Part shown: piece by piece, positions 7,376-15,346 of the stretch
Layout of the letters: every line of letters starts with the position of its first letter
Position numbering within the stretch: position 1 is the stretch's first letter
Source: an uncultured delta proteobacterium
GTDB taxonomy: Bacteria > Bdellovibrionota_C > UBA2361 > OMII01
Reading direction: 5' to 3'
DNA length: 49,287 bases
Assembly (NCBI GenBank): GCA_903904735.1
Contig: CAIVDM010000238.1
Coordinates: 1 to 49,287, forward strand
Made by a program: the position numbers and the translations under genes
Notes under the pieces: generated by a model
Told to the model about the DNA's origin: nothing
The model's database searches: none
What the model saw: only the letters and a program-made list of their open reading frames with translations

Positions 7376-8023
7376 ATGTTGGTTTCCCGATTTTCGAAGG
7401 AATTGCGACGGCAGCTGCGTACGGCTTGCTATGTCAGCAGCCTCATGACCTCCCTAGGCATGCTAACCGCCTGTGGGATTACCTCTTCATCCACGAGCGA
7501 CAAGGCCTGGCTCCGTGATGGCTCACTAGCCCTCTCCCGACCAGTTCCCTCCGTCTCGACTTCTCCCTCCACATCGACTGAAGCCGCTTCGCCACGGGCC
7601 TCACTACGCCCTGTTTCCACCGACCTGACTCAATCCTCTGAAAGCAGTTCGATTGTCATTTCACGAAAGGAAAAGACTCTAACCGCCATCAATCCTGGGG
7701 CCGCCCCTATCACCATAAAGACCGAGGGCGCTCAGTATCTTCCCGAGGGTTCATTCTCTGTTACCCTCAAAGAGGAGAACCCCCTTTGGTACGCGCCACG
7801 AGAGTACTTCCTCAAGCGATCCATGGTTGTCCCCGAGGAAGGAAGCCGCGAGCGCTTCAAGCGCGCCGCCTTAGGTCCCAAAACGATCTTTCTGAATAAC
7901 CACACTCCCATTCACAGCGGTCCCGTGTGGATGCAGGAGATCGGTGGAATTCGTCTGAGCGCGACCGAAATGCAGCAGGTGTTCTCGGCGATTACGGTGG
8001 GCACCCGGGTTGAGGTCCGATAA
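7376..8023 (+). CDS. L,D-transpeptidase-like lipoprotein lacking the catalytic Cys
   Basis: A 215-residue protein with a lipoprotein signal (GMLTAC, Cys33), a Ser/Thr/Pro-rich linker to about residue 90, and a YkuD-like L,D-transpeptidase fold (KTEGAQYLPEGSFSVT, EENPLWYAPREYF, FLNNHTPIHSG, then EIGGIRLSATEMQ). In active enzymes the last block reads SHGC[IV]R; here it is IGGIR with Gly191 in place of the nucleophile Cys, while a His (180) remains. It therefore probably cannot cross-link peptidoglycan and may bind it or regulate another enzyme. ATG 7376 has GAAGGT 5 nt upstream and is chosen over ATG 7361. It is divergent from the transglycosylase gene, fitting an envelope role. Confidence 0.7.
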   Translation: MLVSRFSKELRRQLRTACYVSSLMTSLGMLTACGITSSSTSDKAWLRDGSLALSRPVPSVSTSPSTSTEAASPRASLRPVSTDLTQSSESSSIVISRKEKTLTAINPGAAPITIKTEGAQYLPEGSFSVTLKEENPLWYAPREYFLKRSMVVPEEGSRERFKRAALGPKTIFLNNHTPIHSGPVWMQEIGGIRLSATEMQQVFSAITVGTRVEVR

Positions 8024-8037
8024 GGAGCGGGCATCGC

Positions 8038-8325
8038 TTAGGAACGCCTTCTCGAACCCTGCTCGACCTCAATATTCAAATATGAACGGGGAGTCAGAGT
8101 AATCCCCGCGAACTTTTCGTATGCCTCAATACTTGAGAACTCAACGACATACAGCGGACTACCAGTCGGATTGTACTTTTCCAACATAATGGCCCCGGCT
8201 CGATGGTTGCCATTCACCACAATAACTGCGCCACGGTCTCCGTCCTTTACGAAAACCACGGGCCCCTCACCCCGTCCCGAAAATGACCGCTCAGGGTCAA
8301 ACGGCATCTGAATTTTCCTTAACAC
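8038..8325 (-). CDS. Small hypothetical protein with a GNHR motif
   Basis: A 95-residue protein, last of a three-gene minus-strand unit that starts with a dual-specificity phosphatase. The sequence AVIVVNGNHRAGAIML resembles the nucleotide-contacting G-x-H-R segment of the ParB/sulfiredoxin fold, but the protein is short and the match rests on that motif and the predicted strand-turn-helix around it. It may be a small NTP-binding or ParB-like domain. Only 24 nt separate it from the upstream gene, so co-transcription is likely. No signal peptide or membrane segment. Confidence 0.5.
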   Translation of the reverse strand: MLRKIQMPFDPERSFSGRGEGPVVFVKDGDRGAVIVVNGNHRAGAIMLEKYNPTGSPLYVVEFSSIEAYEKFAGITLTPRSYLNIEVEQGSRRRS

Positions 8326-8349
8326 CTGCTCGTAATGACACGCCTCTTT

Positions 8350-8661
8350 CTAGTGAATTTGGTCTAAATCCCTCAGCGCTCGAAGCTCTGCTCCAGTATA
8401 TTCCTTGAGCTGTACCGCCCCATCGTGCTCCGCGTTTTGAAACCAGGCTTTCGATGAGACACCCTCGATTTCTTCATCCCACTTTGGAAGCCATGTTTCA
8501 TACACCTGCTTACGAAACTGCTCTCGTGGCTCAAGCTTGAACGTCTGCGTTAAACCCGCTAACTCCGAGTGCCGATATGTTTCATTGATGTAAGGGTGAA
8601 GCTCTCGGCTCTTATCGGGGGCAACCCTATTGCTCGGCGTCGGAACTAGGGTCGCACTCAC
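8350..8661 (-). CDS. Hypothetical protein, coupled to phosphatase gene
   Basis: A 103-residue soluble protein, rich in charged and aromatic residues, that I do not recognise. It starts at GTG 8661, which overlaps the TGA stop of the phosphatase gene by four bases (GTGA), a sign of translational coupling. It ends 24 nt before the GNHR protein. Conserved-looking tracts include HPYINETYRHSEL and WLPKWDEEIEGV. Its position between a protein phosphatase and a possible nucleotide-binding protein suggests a shared signalling function, but no activity can be read from the sequence. Confidence 0.6.
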   Translation of the reverse strand: MSATLVPTPSNRVAPDKSRELHPYINETYRHSELAGLTQTFKLEPREQFRKQVYETWLPKWDEEIEGVSSKAWFQNAEHDGAVQLKEYTGAELRALRDLDQIH

Positions 8662-9218
8662 AACCCCTCCATTAATGGCCTCATAGCGTCTAAGGTCTCT
8701 TGCCAGTATATGACGTTCCTTTCCGGAGCTCGCGCCTCTCGAACAGTCGCCAACGCCTCTGAAAACTTAAATCCTCTGTGTATCGCCAAATACGCGGCCA
8801 CTACCGAGGCGGAGCGACTCTGTCCCGCGTTGCACTGCACCAGAGTGGCTGGATGCTTCGTCACAAGCTCATGCAGTTGCCCCACAAGTCGTCGGACCAT
8901 GTCTGTGGTCGTCCCCCTTCCGTCGGGCATGTTCGTCGAGACGACTCGCTGCACACCGAGAACGCTCGCCATTTCAGGCTGATGTTTGCCGTCCAGGCAA
9001 AGAATTGATTGAATACCAAAGTGTCGAAGAAACTTCGGATCAAAAGAGGGGATCCAGTGCGAGATAAGAATGTCGTTGGTGACCTGATACCCTCGAGCGG
9101 TCTTCGGCAGAACAAGATCCTCGCGTTCGATTTCTACTCTGACACCTGCCTGGCGGACTAATCCCATAACAGTTGATAAATCGCTCTCTGATTGACCGAC
9201 TTGTGGATCTGGTTGCAT
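8658..9218 (-). CDS. Dual-specificity protein phosphatase
   Basis: A 186-residue protein whose C-terminal ~140 residues form a cysteine-based dual-specificity phosphatase domain. The signature C-x5-R is LVQCNAGQSRSASVV, with nucleophile Cys129 and phosphate-binding Arg135; MPDGRG supplies the likely general acid Asp99. The usual His before the Cys is Gln. Helix SASVVAAYLAIHRGF and the following EALATVREARAP match eukaryotic-type DSPs. It should remove phosphate from Tyr, Ser or Thr of cytoplasmic proteins, or from a non-protein substrate. The first ~40 residues are unassigned. It is the first gene of the coupled unit; no partner kinase is visible nearby. Confidence 0.82.
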   Translation of the reverse strand: MQPDPQVGQSESDLSTVMGLVRQAGVRVEIEREDLVLPKTARGYQVTNDILISHWIPSFDPKFLRHFGIQSILCLDGKHQPEMASVLGVQRVVSTNMPDGRGTTTDMVRRLVGQLHELVTKHPATLVQCNAGQSRSASVVAAYLAIHRGFKFSEALATVREARAPERNVIYWQETLDAMRPLMEGL

Positions 9219-9461
9219 AGAATTGCGCTCTCTTAGGGTTCTCTCCTCCTAGGTCCGCGGCTGTAAGTATTGGTATGCTCTTTTATTTCGAGGATGTGCC
9301 TCAACGACTCAGACGCAAAGCAAATCCGCAACCAATTCAGTCACATGGCGACTAGCGTACAACGGGTCAATGAGCTATACTTCCGGTTCTTAATACGGGT
9401 AGATAGTCGTTATTTGGCGCACAGGCACCGCGATACCGGGAGCCCGACAACACGAGGTCTT

Positions 9462-10172
9462 ATGAAGTTTGAAGAGTTAGGAACTGGATTTGTCAAAAAG
9501 AAAGAGAAGCGAGTTGTCGGATTATTTATCGACGGCACAGGTCTCGATCGCGCCACACGACGTATCAACCGCAAAGTCGACATGACAGCGCTCGTGCGGG
9601 GCGTTAGTTCAGGGTTACAACCGATTGTCGCCCGATATTACACCCTTATCCCCTATGAGGACGACTCCAGGCAGCGCGCGTTTCTTGACGCTGTCGCTAA
9701 GGCGGGATTGTCCGTAATCGTAAAACGTCTTCCTCCGAAGGGTATTACCAGGCAGGTAACCGTGGATTTAGAGATGGCGGCTGACATGGTTGCGTTCTCG
9801 CTCGGACTCACATCGTTCAGCAAGGAAAACGAGTATCTCCCAATTGAGTTTCAGGCGGCTAAAGCCGCTATGGCCGGCCCGAGGCGAGGCCGCCCTGAGC
9901 TTACCGAAGAGGACATCTCGCAAGCGACTTCGGAACAAAGCGCTCGCGGCTCCGGCCCCTTATTAAAAGTTGATTCATCCCTCGTTGGAGTAAGGCGTTC
10001 AGTGGTCGTGGTGTGCCCAAGCCGCGAGCTTTCGTATCCTATGAGCATGATTAAAGATCTCGGCGCTGATACAACCACCGCCGACTTCGGGCAATTCAAC
10101 CAGGGCGATGTTTTGAAGTCCGCCGCGAAGTGGATGGACCTATCAGATTCAGAGACCATCTGGCGTGACTAA
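9462..10172 (+). CDS. NYN-domain (LabA/DUF88-like) PIN-fold protein
   Basis: A 236-residue protein with a NYN domain, a PIN-like ribonuclease fold. The strand VGLFIDGTGLDRATRR carries the first acidic residue, and RQVTVDLEMAADMVAFSLG matches the family's K-x-VD-xx-[ML]-xx-D signature of metal-binding Asps. The C-terminal part (SVVVVCPSRELSYPMSMIKDLGA) matches the typical VLVSgDsDF/paI-like strand-helix region but with changed residues, so catalysis may be modified. A ~60-residue insertion rich in polar residues (about 125-185) interrupts the domain. The frame is open from 9270; ATG 9462 with GAGG 4 nt upstream begins near the domain. It probably acts on RNA in the cytoplasm. Confidence 0.72.
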   Translation: MKFEELGTGFVKKKEKRVVGLFIDGTGLDRATRRINRKVDMTALVRGVSSGLQPIVARYYTLIPYEDDSRQRAFLDAVAKAGLSVIVKRLPPKGITRQVTVDLEMAADMVAFSLGLTSFSKENEYLPIEFQAAKAAMAGPRRGRPELTEEDISQATSEQSARGSGPLLKVDSSLVGVRRSVVVVCPSRELSYPMSMIKDLGADTTTADFGQFNQGDVLKSAAKWMDLSDSETIWRD

Positions 10173-10368
10173 TTGACGTAGCGACAGATCGCCGTCATTT
10201 ACTGAATGTTATCAGCGTAGTACCAAACAATTTTATTCTGGTGTTTAGGCCCGATTAATTGTTAAATAATTGCGTCTTTGAGCTAAATTCTCGCTGCGGC
10301 ACTTGTGCGCCGCCTACAGAGCAGTAAGACTTCGGTTGCGTAAAGAAGTACTCCAGTAGGTAAATTAA

Positions 10369-12477
10369 GTGTTAGCGGAACATCGTCCATTTAGGTCAGA
10401 TGACGGCTCAGGGCTCAGTGCTATTGAGACCAGTGTTCGGCGCACTCGCTGTCCCAGTCTTGACTGGGAGAGCGTAAGGGCATCCTTCGTTCCCTTCGCA
10501 TTCGCTGAAACGGTTTCCATTAGAGACCCGCTCGATCAGCGCTTACGAATCAACTTCATGCGCCATCACGGGCAAGCTTCCGAGCCTTTCTCAGACCTAT
10601 CGGTGGTCGTCAAACTTTCCAACGGCAAGGATCTCGCGGCTTACCGACTATCCGGCTGCGTTCCGACGGAAATCCGAGAGCAGGTGCAGAGCATTCTGGC
10701 ATTCGCGGAGAGTCGAGAGATCTCCCCATTTCAAGCCGCCCGCGCTCTAGCGAATGTAACCGGACGAAGTCCGAACGCGGGTTGGATTCCGGAACGAATA
10801 CTGGAACGGGAACGAGATGAATCTTTGGTCCCTCCGATGGGGTACGCTATTCCCTCTTTCAATGAGTATCTAGCGAATCCTGAATGCGCGTCCTCACGTT
10901 TTTTTTGCGCCAAACGAGAAGATGGGAACAAGGTCAGACTGGAGTCTCACATCTTAGTCGATATGGGTAGCGCAATCCTGGATCTCTCAACTACGGACGC
11001 CCACGATAAGGTAGAGAAACAGCTATTTGAGATCGTCAGTGGCCTGGATCGAAATCTTCACGCGGATGAGGATATTCGCCGCGACTTGTTGATTCAAACG
11101 TACCAAGCGATGGAGATCTTTTGGCATCACGGTTCCGCGGAACTCAGGAGGCACCTCCTCGTCACGGACACTCAAGTGACTACCTCTCGTGAAGACACGG
11201 CCGCACCTGGAATGACCTCGGAAAACGAGAGCTTGACTGATTCGTTGATCGCGAACGGGTCAATAGAGTTGCCCACATGGGATATTACCCAGGAGCTATC
11301 ATCGGGAGCCGTCATGCATTTTGCCGCTGGTAAACACTTTGCGCTCCTAACTCTCCATAGCAACGCGGGAGAATCGCCGTCAGTATATTCATGGGTCTTT
11401 CGTGATGACGAGGGGGATCTAAGTGAGCCATCAAATCGCCAACGAGAGGCGATTCTCAGCGCCATGCGACAATTCGCCACATACGAGAGTGATGAAGTTC
11501 GCCTCGACGCCATTCAGCGTTTACGCGGACTAAAAGCGGCGATACCGATGCCAATGGCCCCACCCCTTGAGGAGCTCATTGGATCGGACCTCGCCTTCAC
11601 CTTAAGCGCTGAGCCAGCGGTTGAGATATCGCCGGTGGTTCCTGGAGACGCGGAAGATATCGTCCGAATGGCTAGAGGAATCGATTCCATTCGGCTGTCA
11701 CTCTCCGATCGTAGACTCAAGAAAACCAGCCCTCAACTCCTTGATCAAATAGACGTGGACTTCGCGCCTATGGGAAGCCTGGAGATCGTCGCTGTTAATC
11801 GATTAGGTGGTCGTCTCACCGCCTTTCTATCTAAGGAGTCACTCGAGCAAGCTGGAGAGAGGGATGTCTTCTTGCAGGCGCTAGTTGGTGCCATGGCGAG
11901 CCAGTCATCCCACGGCATTCGAGTCGTCCAGAAGCTTCTTAGCCAGACTGTCTCGCTCGACGAGGACGCGAGCTGGATGAGCATATCTGGTGACCCGTAT
12001 GCGTGCGCCCTACCGCATGTCAACGACATCGAAGGGCAGAGGATGTACAATGTCGGCACTCTGCTGATCAAGAAATACGCGGAAATTAGCTGCGGCAGCC
12101 CTGAAGACTGCAGGCTACATTATCTTGACGAGGGCAAAGTAGCGGTGACACTAGGTCTCCCAAGTGAGCCGTATCAACTTGCGGCGATAATCGACCATGG
12201 ACGAGTGACACAGTTAGAGGTTACTCCCAACTTGCGGGTGGATGACACGACGTATCGTCCGGATTACCAGAAGTCACGGCGATACCAGTGTGATATCGGC
12301 GTAATGACGTCACAGACCGACCGGGCTATCCTCGTCCGAGCGTTTCACCTCTTCGATTCGCTCCTCGCCAGTCTCGTCTTTCCAGAGTCAGCACCTGTCG
12401 GTCTCGATTTCGATCGGTCCGAGTTGCGGGCGTTTCTGGATCAGCGCTTCGGCCTTCCACGACCACACACGGACTAG
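10369..12477 (+). CDS. Large hypothetical protein (702 residues)
   Basis: A 702-residue protein starting at GTG with GTAGG about 8 nt upstream. I recognise no domain. It has no signal peptide or membrane helix and is acidic and Ser/Leu-rich. It reads as alternating strands and helices, with repeated elements such as AAYRLSGCVPTEIREQVQSI and HFALLTLHSNAG ... REAILSAMRQFA that could be related modules (a strand pair followed by a helix). It lies 196 nt after the NYN gene and ahead of dnaB on the same strand. Base use is like its neighbours, arguing against recent transfer. Confidence 0.75.
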   Translation: MLAEHRPFRSDDGSGLSAIETSVRRTRCPSLDWESVRASFVPFAFAETVSIRDPLDQRLRINFMRHHGQASEPFSDLSVVVKLSNGKDLAAYRLSGCVPTEIREQVQSILAFAESREISPFQAARALANVTGRSPNAGWIPERILERERDESLVPPMGYAIPSFNEYLANPECASSRFFCAKREDGNKVRLESHILVDMGSAILDLSTTDAHDKVEKQLFEIVSGLDRNLHADEDIRRDLLIQTYQAMEIFWHHGSAELRRHLLVTDTQVTTSREDTAAPGMTSENESLTDSLIANGSIELPTWDITQELSSGAVMHFAAGKHFALLTLHSNAGESPSVYSWVFRDDEGDLSEPSNRQREAILSAMRQFATYESDEVRLDAIQRLRGLKAAIPMPMAPPLEELIGSDLAFTLSAEPAVEISPVVPGDAEDIVRMARGIDSIRLSLSDRRLKKTSPQLLDQIDVDFAPMGSLEIVAVNRLGGRLTAFLSKESLEQAGERDVFLQALVGAMASQSSHGIRVVQKLLSQTVSLDEDASWMSISGDPYACALPHVNDIEGQRMYNVGTLLIKKYAEISCGSPEDCRLHYLDEGKVAVTLGLPSEPYQLAAIIDHGRVTQLEVTPNLRVDDTTYRPDYQKSRRYQCDIGVMTSQTDRAILVRAFHLFDSLLASLVFPESAPVGLDFDRSELRAFLDQRFGLPRPHTD

Positions 12478-12758
12478 CGCCGATTAACTACGGTAGAGTT
12501 AGCTAATCAAACACCGAGAGAGCGGCACCACCCACTTAGAGACGCTCAGTGTCCCCATAGCCTAGCCACCGTAAACTGGCGAAAAACAGCTATATTCTTA
12601 AAGGCCCGAGCCGTCGCGCCTTGGACGCGAACATCAGAGCGCCGAATTCATCTAAACGGCGCTTTGCGATTGACCTCGTTGAGCCTCTGCCAGATACTCG
12701 GTGTCCACTGCCGCCGATCGCCCAAGCGGGCCGGCCCAACGACTCCCCCGACGGATGT

Positions 12759-14180
12759 ATGGAAACCACACGGCGATATAAAGAAAGAGATCGAGAACGA
12801 AGAGTGTCCTCTCAGGCGCCACAGGTGTCTGGTCGCATGCCTCCTCAATCACTAGAGGCTGAGGAATCAGTTCTCGGCAGCATCCTTCTCGACAATCAAG
12901 CGATCAACGTGTGTCTGGAGCGCATCCGAGCGGAGGATTTCTATAAAGCCTCTCATCAGACCATCTTCGAGGCGATGGCTGCCCTCTCTGACAAGCGTGA
13001 GCCGATCGATATCGTGACTCTCGGTCAACAACTTCGCGCCATGGGTCAGTTGGAGAACGTGGGCGGAGCGCAAACACTCTCATATCTCGCCTCAGCGGTT
13101 CCAAACGCCGCGAATGTGGGCTACTACGCGCGGGTAATCAAAGAGATGTCGATCCGACGTCGTCTCATTCACGAGTCGAATGACATCATCACTTCGGCCT
13201 TCAACTTGGAGGGAGAGCTGGAGGATTTCCTAGATTCGACTGAGCAACGAATTCTCGGAGTCTCAGACTTTCGAATAAACGCCTCGTTCTCAAAAGTGAG
13301 CGATGTCGTTCAGGACTCAATCCGATTAGTCGAAAAGCTTTACGACCAGAAAGAGCCCGTCACGGGAGTTCCGAGCGGACTGCTTAAACTCGACAAGCTT
13401 ACCGCCGGATTCCAACCATCTGACCTCATTATCGTCGCCGCCCGTCCCGCCATGGGAAAGACCGCCCTCACGCTCGGATGGAGTCAGTATGTGGGCATCT
13501 ATAATCGCAAACCCGTCGCGTTCTTCTCACTCGAAATGTCGAAAGAGCAATTGGTTCTCCGAATGCTATGTAGTGAGTCGCGAATTAACAATTCAAAGGT
13601 CCGGACCGGCGAGCTAACTGAGCGCGATTTCGCCAGAATCGTCGACGGCGCTAGCCGCATCTCCGAGGCGGAGATCTATATCGATGACACCCCTGCCCTG
13701 ACCATCACCGAGGTGCGTGCCAAGGCGAGACGACTTCATCGAGATCATCCCCTAGGAATGATAATAGTGGATTACTTGCAGCTATTACGAAGCCCCGCGT
13801 ACAGCCACTCGCGAGAGCAAGAGATCTCCGATATTTCGCGATCGCTCAAGGCGCTCGCTAAGGAACTCCACGTACCAGTTATCGCGCTCTCGCAGCTAAA
13901 CCGCTCCGTGGAGTCCAGAAATGACAAGCGACCGATGATGTCTGATCTCCGAGAATCCGGAGCTATTGAGCAAGACGCGGACATAATCATGTTTATTTAC
14001 CGCGACGAGGTGTACAACAAAGAGTCGCCAGACAAAGGCGTCGCGGAGATAATTATCTCCAAGCAGCGTTCCGGACCGACCGGTGCGGTGCGAGTAGCTT
14101 TCTCTGGCGAGTACACTCGTTTTGACAACCTCGATGAAGGGGACTTCAGCGGCGCGGACGTCGCCGGAGACGACTTCTAA
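12759..14180 (+). CDS. dnaB: Replicative DNA helicase DnaB
   Basis: A 473-residue hexameric helicase that unwinds DNA ahead of the fork and recruits primase. The N-terminal DnaB domain (PPQSLEAEESVLGSILLD, GQQLRAMGQLENVGG) is followed by the RecA-like motor: Walker A in AARPAMGKTALTL, Walker B in MIIVDYLQLL, then VIALSQLNRSVE, MSDLRESGAIEQDAD and KQRSGPTGAV with the arginine finger region. The frame is open back to 12621, but the additional residues are unlike DnaB; ATG 12759 gives the usual length, though its ribosome site is poor and a later ATG is possible. No intein interrupts the gene. Confidence 0.93.
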   Translation: METTRRYKERDRERRVSSQAPQVSGRMPPQSLEAEESVLGSILLDNQAINVCLERIRAEDFYKASHQTIFEAMAALSDKREPIDIVTLGQQLRAMGQLENVGGAQTLSYLASAVPNAANVGYYARVIKEMSIRRRLIHESNDIITSAFNLEGELEDFLDSTEQRILGVSDFRINASFSKVSDVVQDSIRLVEKLYDQKEPVTGVPSGLLKLDKLTAGFQPSDLIIVAARPAMGKTALTLGWSQYVGIYNRKPVAFFSLEMSKEQLVLRMLCSESRINNSKVRTGELTERDFARIVDGASRISEAEIYIDDTPALTITEVRAKARRLHRDHPLGMIIVDYLQLLRSPAYSHSREQEISDISRSLKALAKELHVPVIALSQLNRSVESRNDKRPMMSDLRESGAIEQDADIIMFIYRDEVYNKESPDKGVAEIIISKQRSGPTGAVRVAFSGEYTRFDNLDEGDFSGADVAGDDF

Positions 14181-14181
14181 C

Positions 14182-14211
14182 CCCAGTGGCTGTTAAGATT
14201 ATCTAACTGGG
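14182..14211. terminator. Possible bidirectional hairpin between dnaB and TPR gene
   Basis: CCCAGT (14182-14187) and ACTGGG (14206-14211) form a 6-bp stem in the short gap between two convergent genes. The loop also holds GTTA and TAAC, which can pair in an alternative fold. There is no clear T-run, so termination is only suggested by position. Confidence 0.3.
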
Positions 14212-14258
14212 CGCGAAGCGCTAGTCTTCTCCAGGTACGACTTCAAGCGTTACGGTCG

Positions 14259-15245
14259 CTACGCTGGATCCACTACCTTACTCAAGAGTTCTCGCGCCGC
14301 AGCGGGCCAGCGGACGAGCGCGTAAGTAGGCTTTTCTCGCAATCGAGCCGCGTCGATATGAGATTGCTCGAACTTTTGTAGCGTTGCCTCGGTATCCTCT
14401 GGATCAGGAGATAGTGTCTTGAGGAGATACCACAGCGAGTTAACCTCTGCTCCAATCTCAGGGTTTTCCGCCAAAAGGTCCTGCGCGACCTCAACTTCTC
14501 GAAGCGCCCCAGCGACATCGCCTTGCCCAATATGAGCGAGCGACAAAGCATAGTGAACCTGCACCGACGCTCCCAACGGTGGCGATTGCTGAATTCGTTG
14601 TTTGGCGAGACTCTCCGCTTCCGAAAACATATTCAGAGCGACAAGGAGCCCAGTGTGCGCTCCTAACTGCTGTGGTGACGGCGCGAGCGTGAGCGCTTCC
14701 CATGAATAGCACAGCGCCTCCTGCTCTAACCCTTGAGCGAACGCGAGGTTTGAGATGGACCGAGCGATAATCGCCGCTTGACCGTCGTTGGCGGCGCCGC
14801 GATACATAGAGAAAGCCTTTTTCAACTCCGTCCGGGCCCGTTCTCGGTCCCCCTGCCCATTATGAATATCGGCTGTGGCCACGATCAGGTACGGCTGATC
14901 GCCTGACGACCCGCGAAGCTTACTAAGCATCTCGAGCGCCTCCTCTGAGTTACCGCCTTGCCCCAAAACGACGGCTAAATTGAATTGCACCTTCTCGTTA
15001 TTTGGATCAAGATAGCGCGCCTTGCGGAGTCGCGACTCCGCTTCGAATAGCCTCCCCTTAGCTCCATAAACCATCGATTCCGAGACGAGTCCCGCGGTTA
15101 GAAGGTCATCGGTCGATAAAAACGGATTCTGCTCGGAGCCAGGCGCGTACACGGAGAATGTGTGGTGATCACGAGGAACGGCGCATCCTAGGCAAGCCAC
15201 AATCGTAATCATTCCGACGAACCTGAGTGGCGATACAAATCTCAT
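14259..15245 (-). CDS. TPR-repeat lipoprotein
   Basis: A 328-residue exported protein with a lipoprotein signal (IVACLGC, Cys21) followed by tetratricopeptide repeats. Repeat units are visible in SRLRKARYLDPNNEKVQFNL, EALEMLSKLRGSSGDQPYLI, ARTELKKAFSMYRGA and AGALREVEVAQDLLAENPE. Such outer-membrane or periplasmic TPR lipoproteins act as scaffolds for protein complexes in envelope assembly, pili or secretion; the partner here is unknown. GGGAG lies 5 nt before the ATG. It is on the same strand as the HAD-UbiA gene but about 100 nt downstream of it, so co-transcription is possible. Confidence 0.8.
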   Translation of the reverse strand: MRFVSPLRFVGMITIVACLGCAVPRDHHTFSVYAPGSEQNPFLSTDDLLTAGLVSESMVYGAKGRLFEAESRLRKARYLDPNNEKVQFNLAVVLGQGGNSEEALEMLSKLRGSSGDQPYLIVATADIHNGQGDRERARTELKKAFSMYRGAANDGQAAIIARSISNLAFAQGLEQEALCYSWEALTLAPSPQQLGAHTGLLVALNMFSEAESLAKQRIQQSPPLGASVQVHYALSLAHIGQGDVAGALREVEVAQDLLAENPEIGAEVNSLWYLLKTLSPDPEDTEATLQKFEQSHIDAARLREKPTYALVRWPAAARELLSKVVDPA

Positions 15246-15346
15246 GCGACTCCCTCTAATAAGCGTCGATAATAGTGGGGGTAAAAAACACTAAATGCCG
15301 CGCTAGACATTATTCAGACCAACACCGCTTAGGGTCCGGGCGGATC

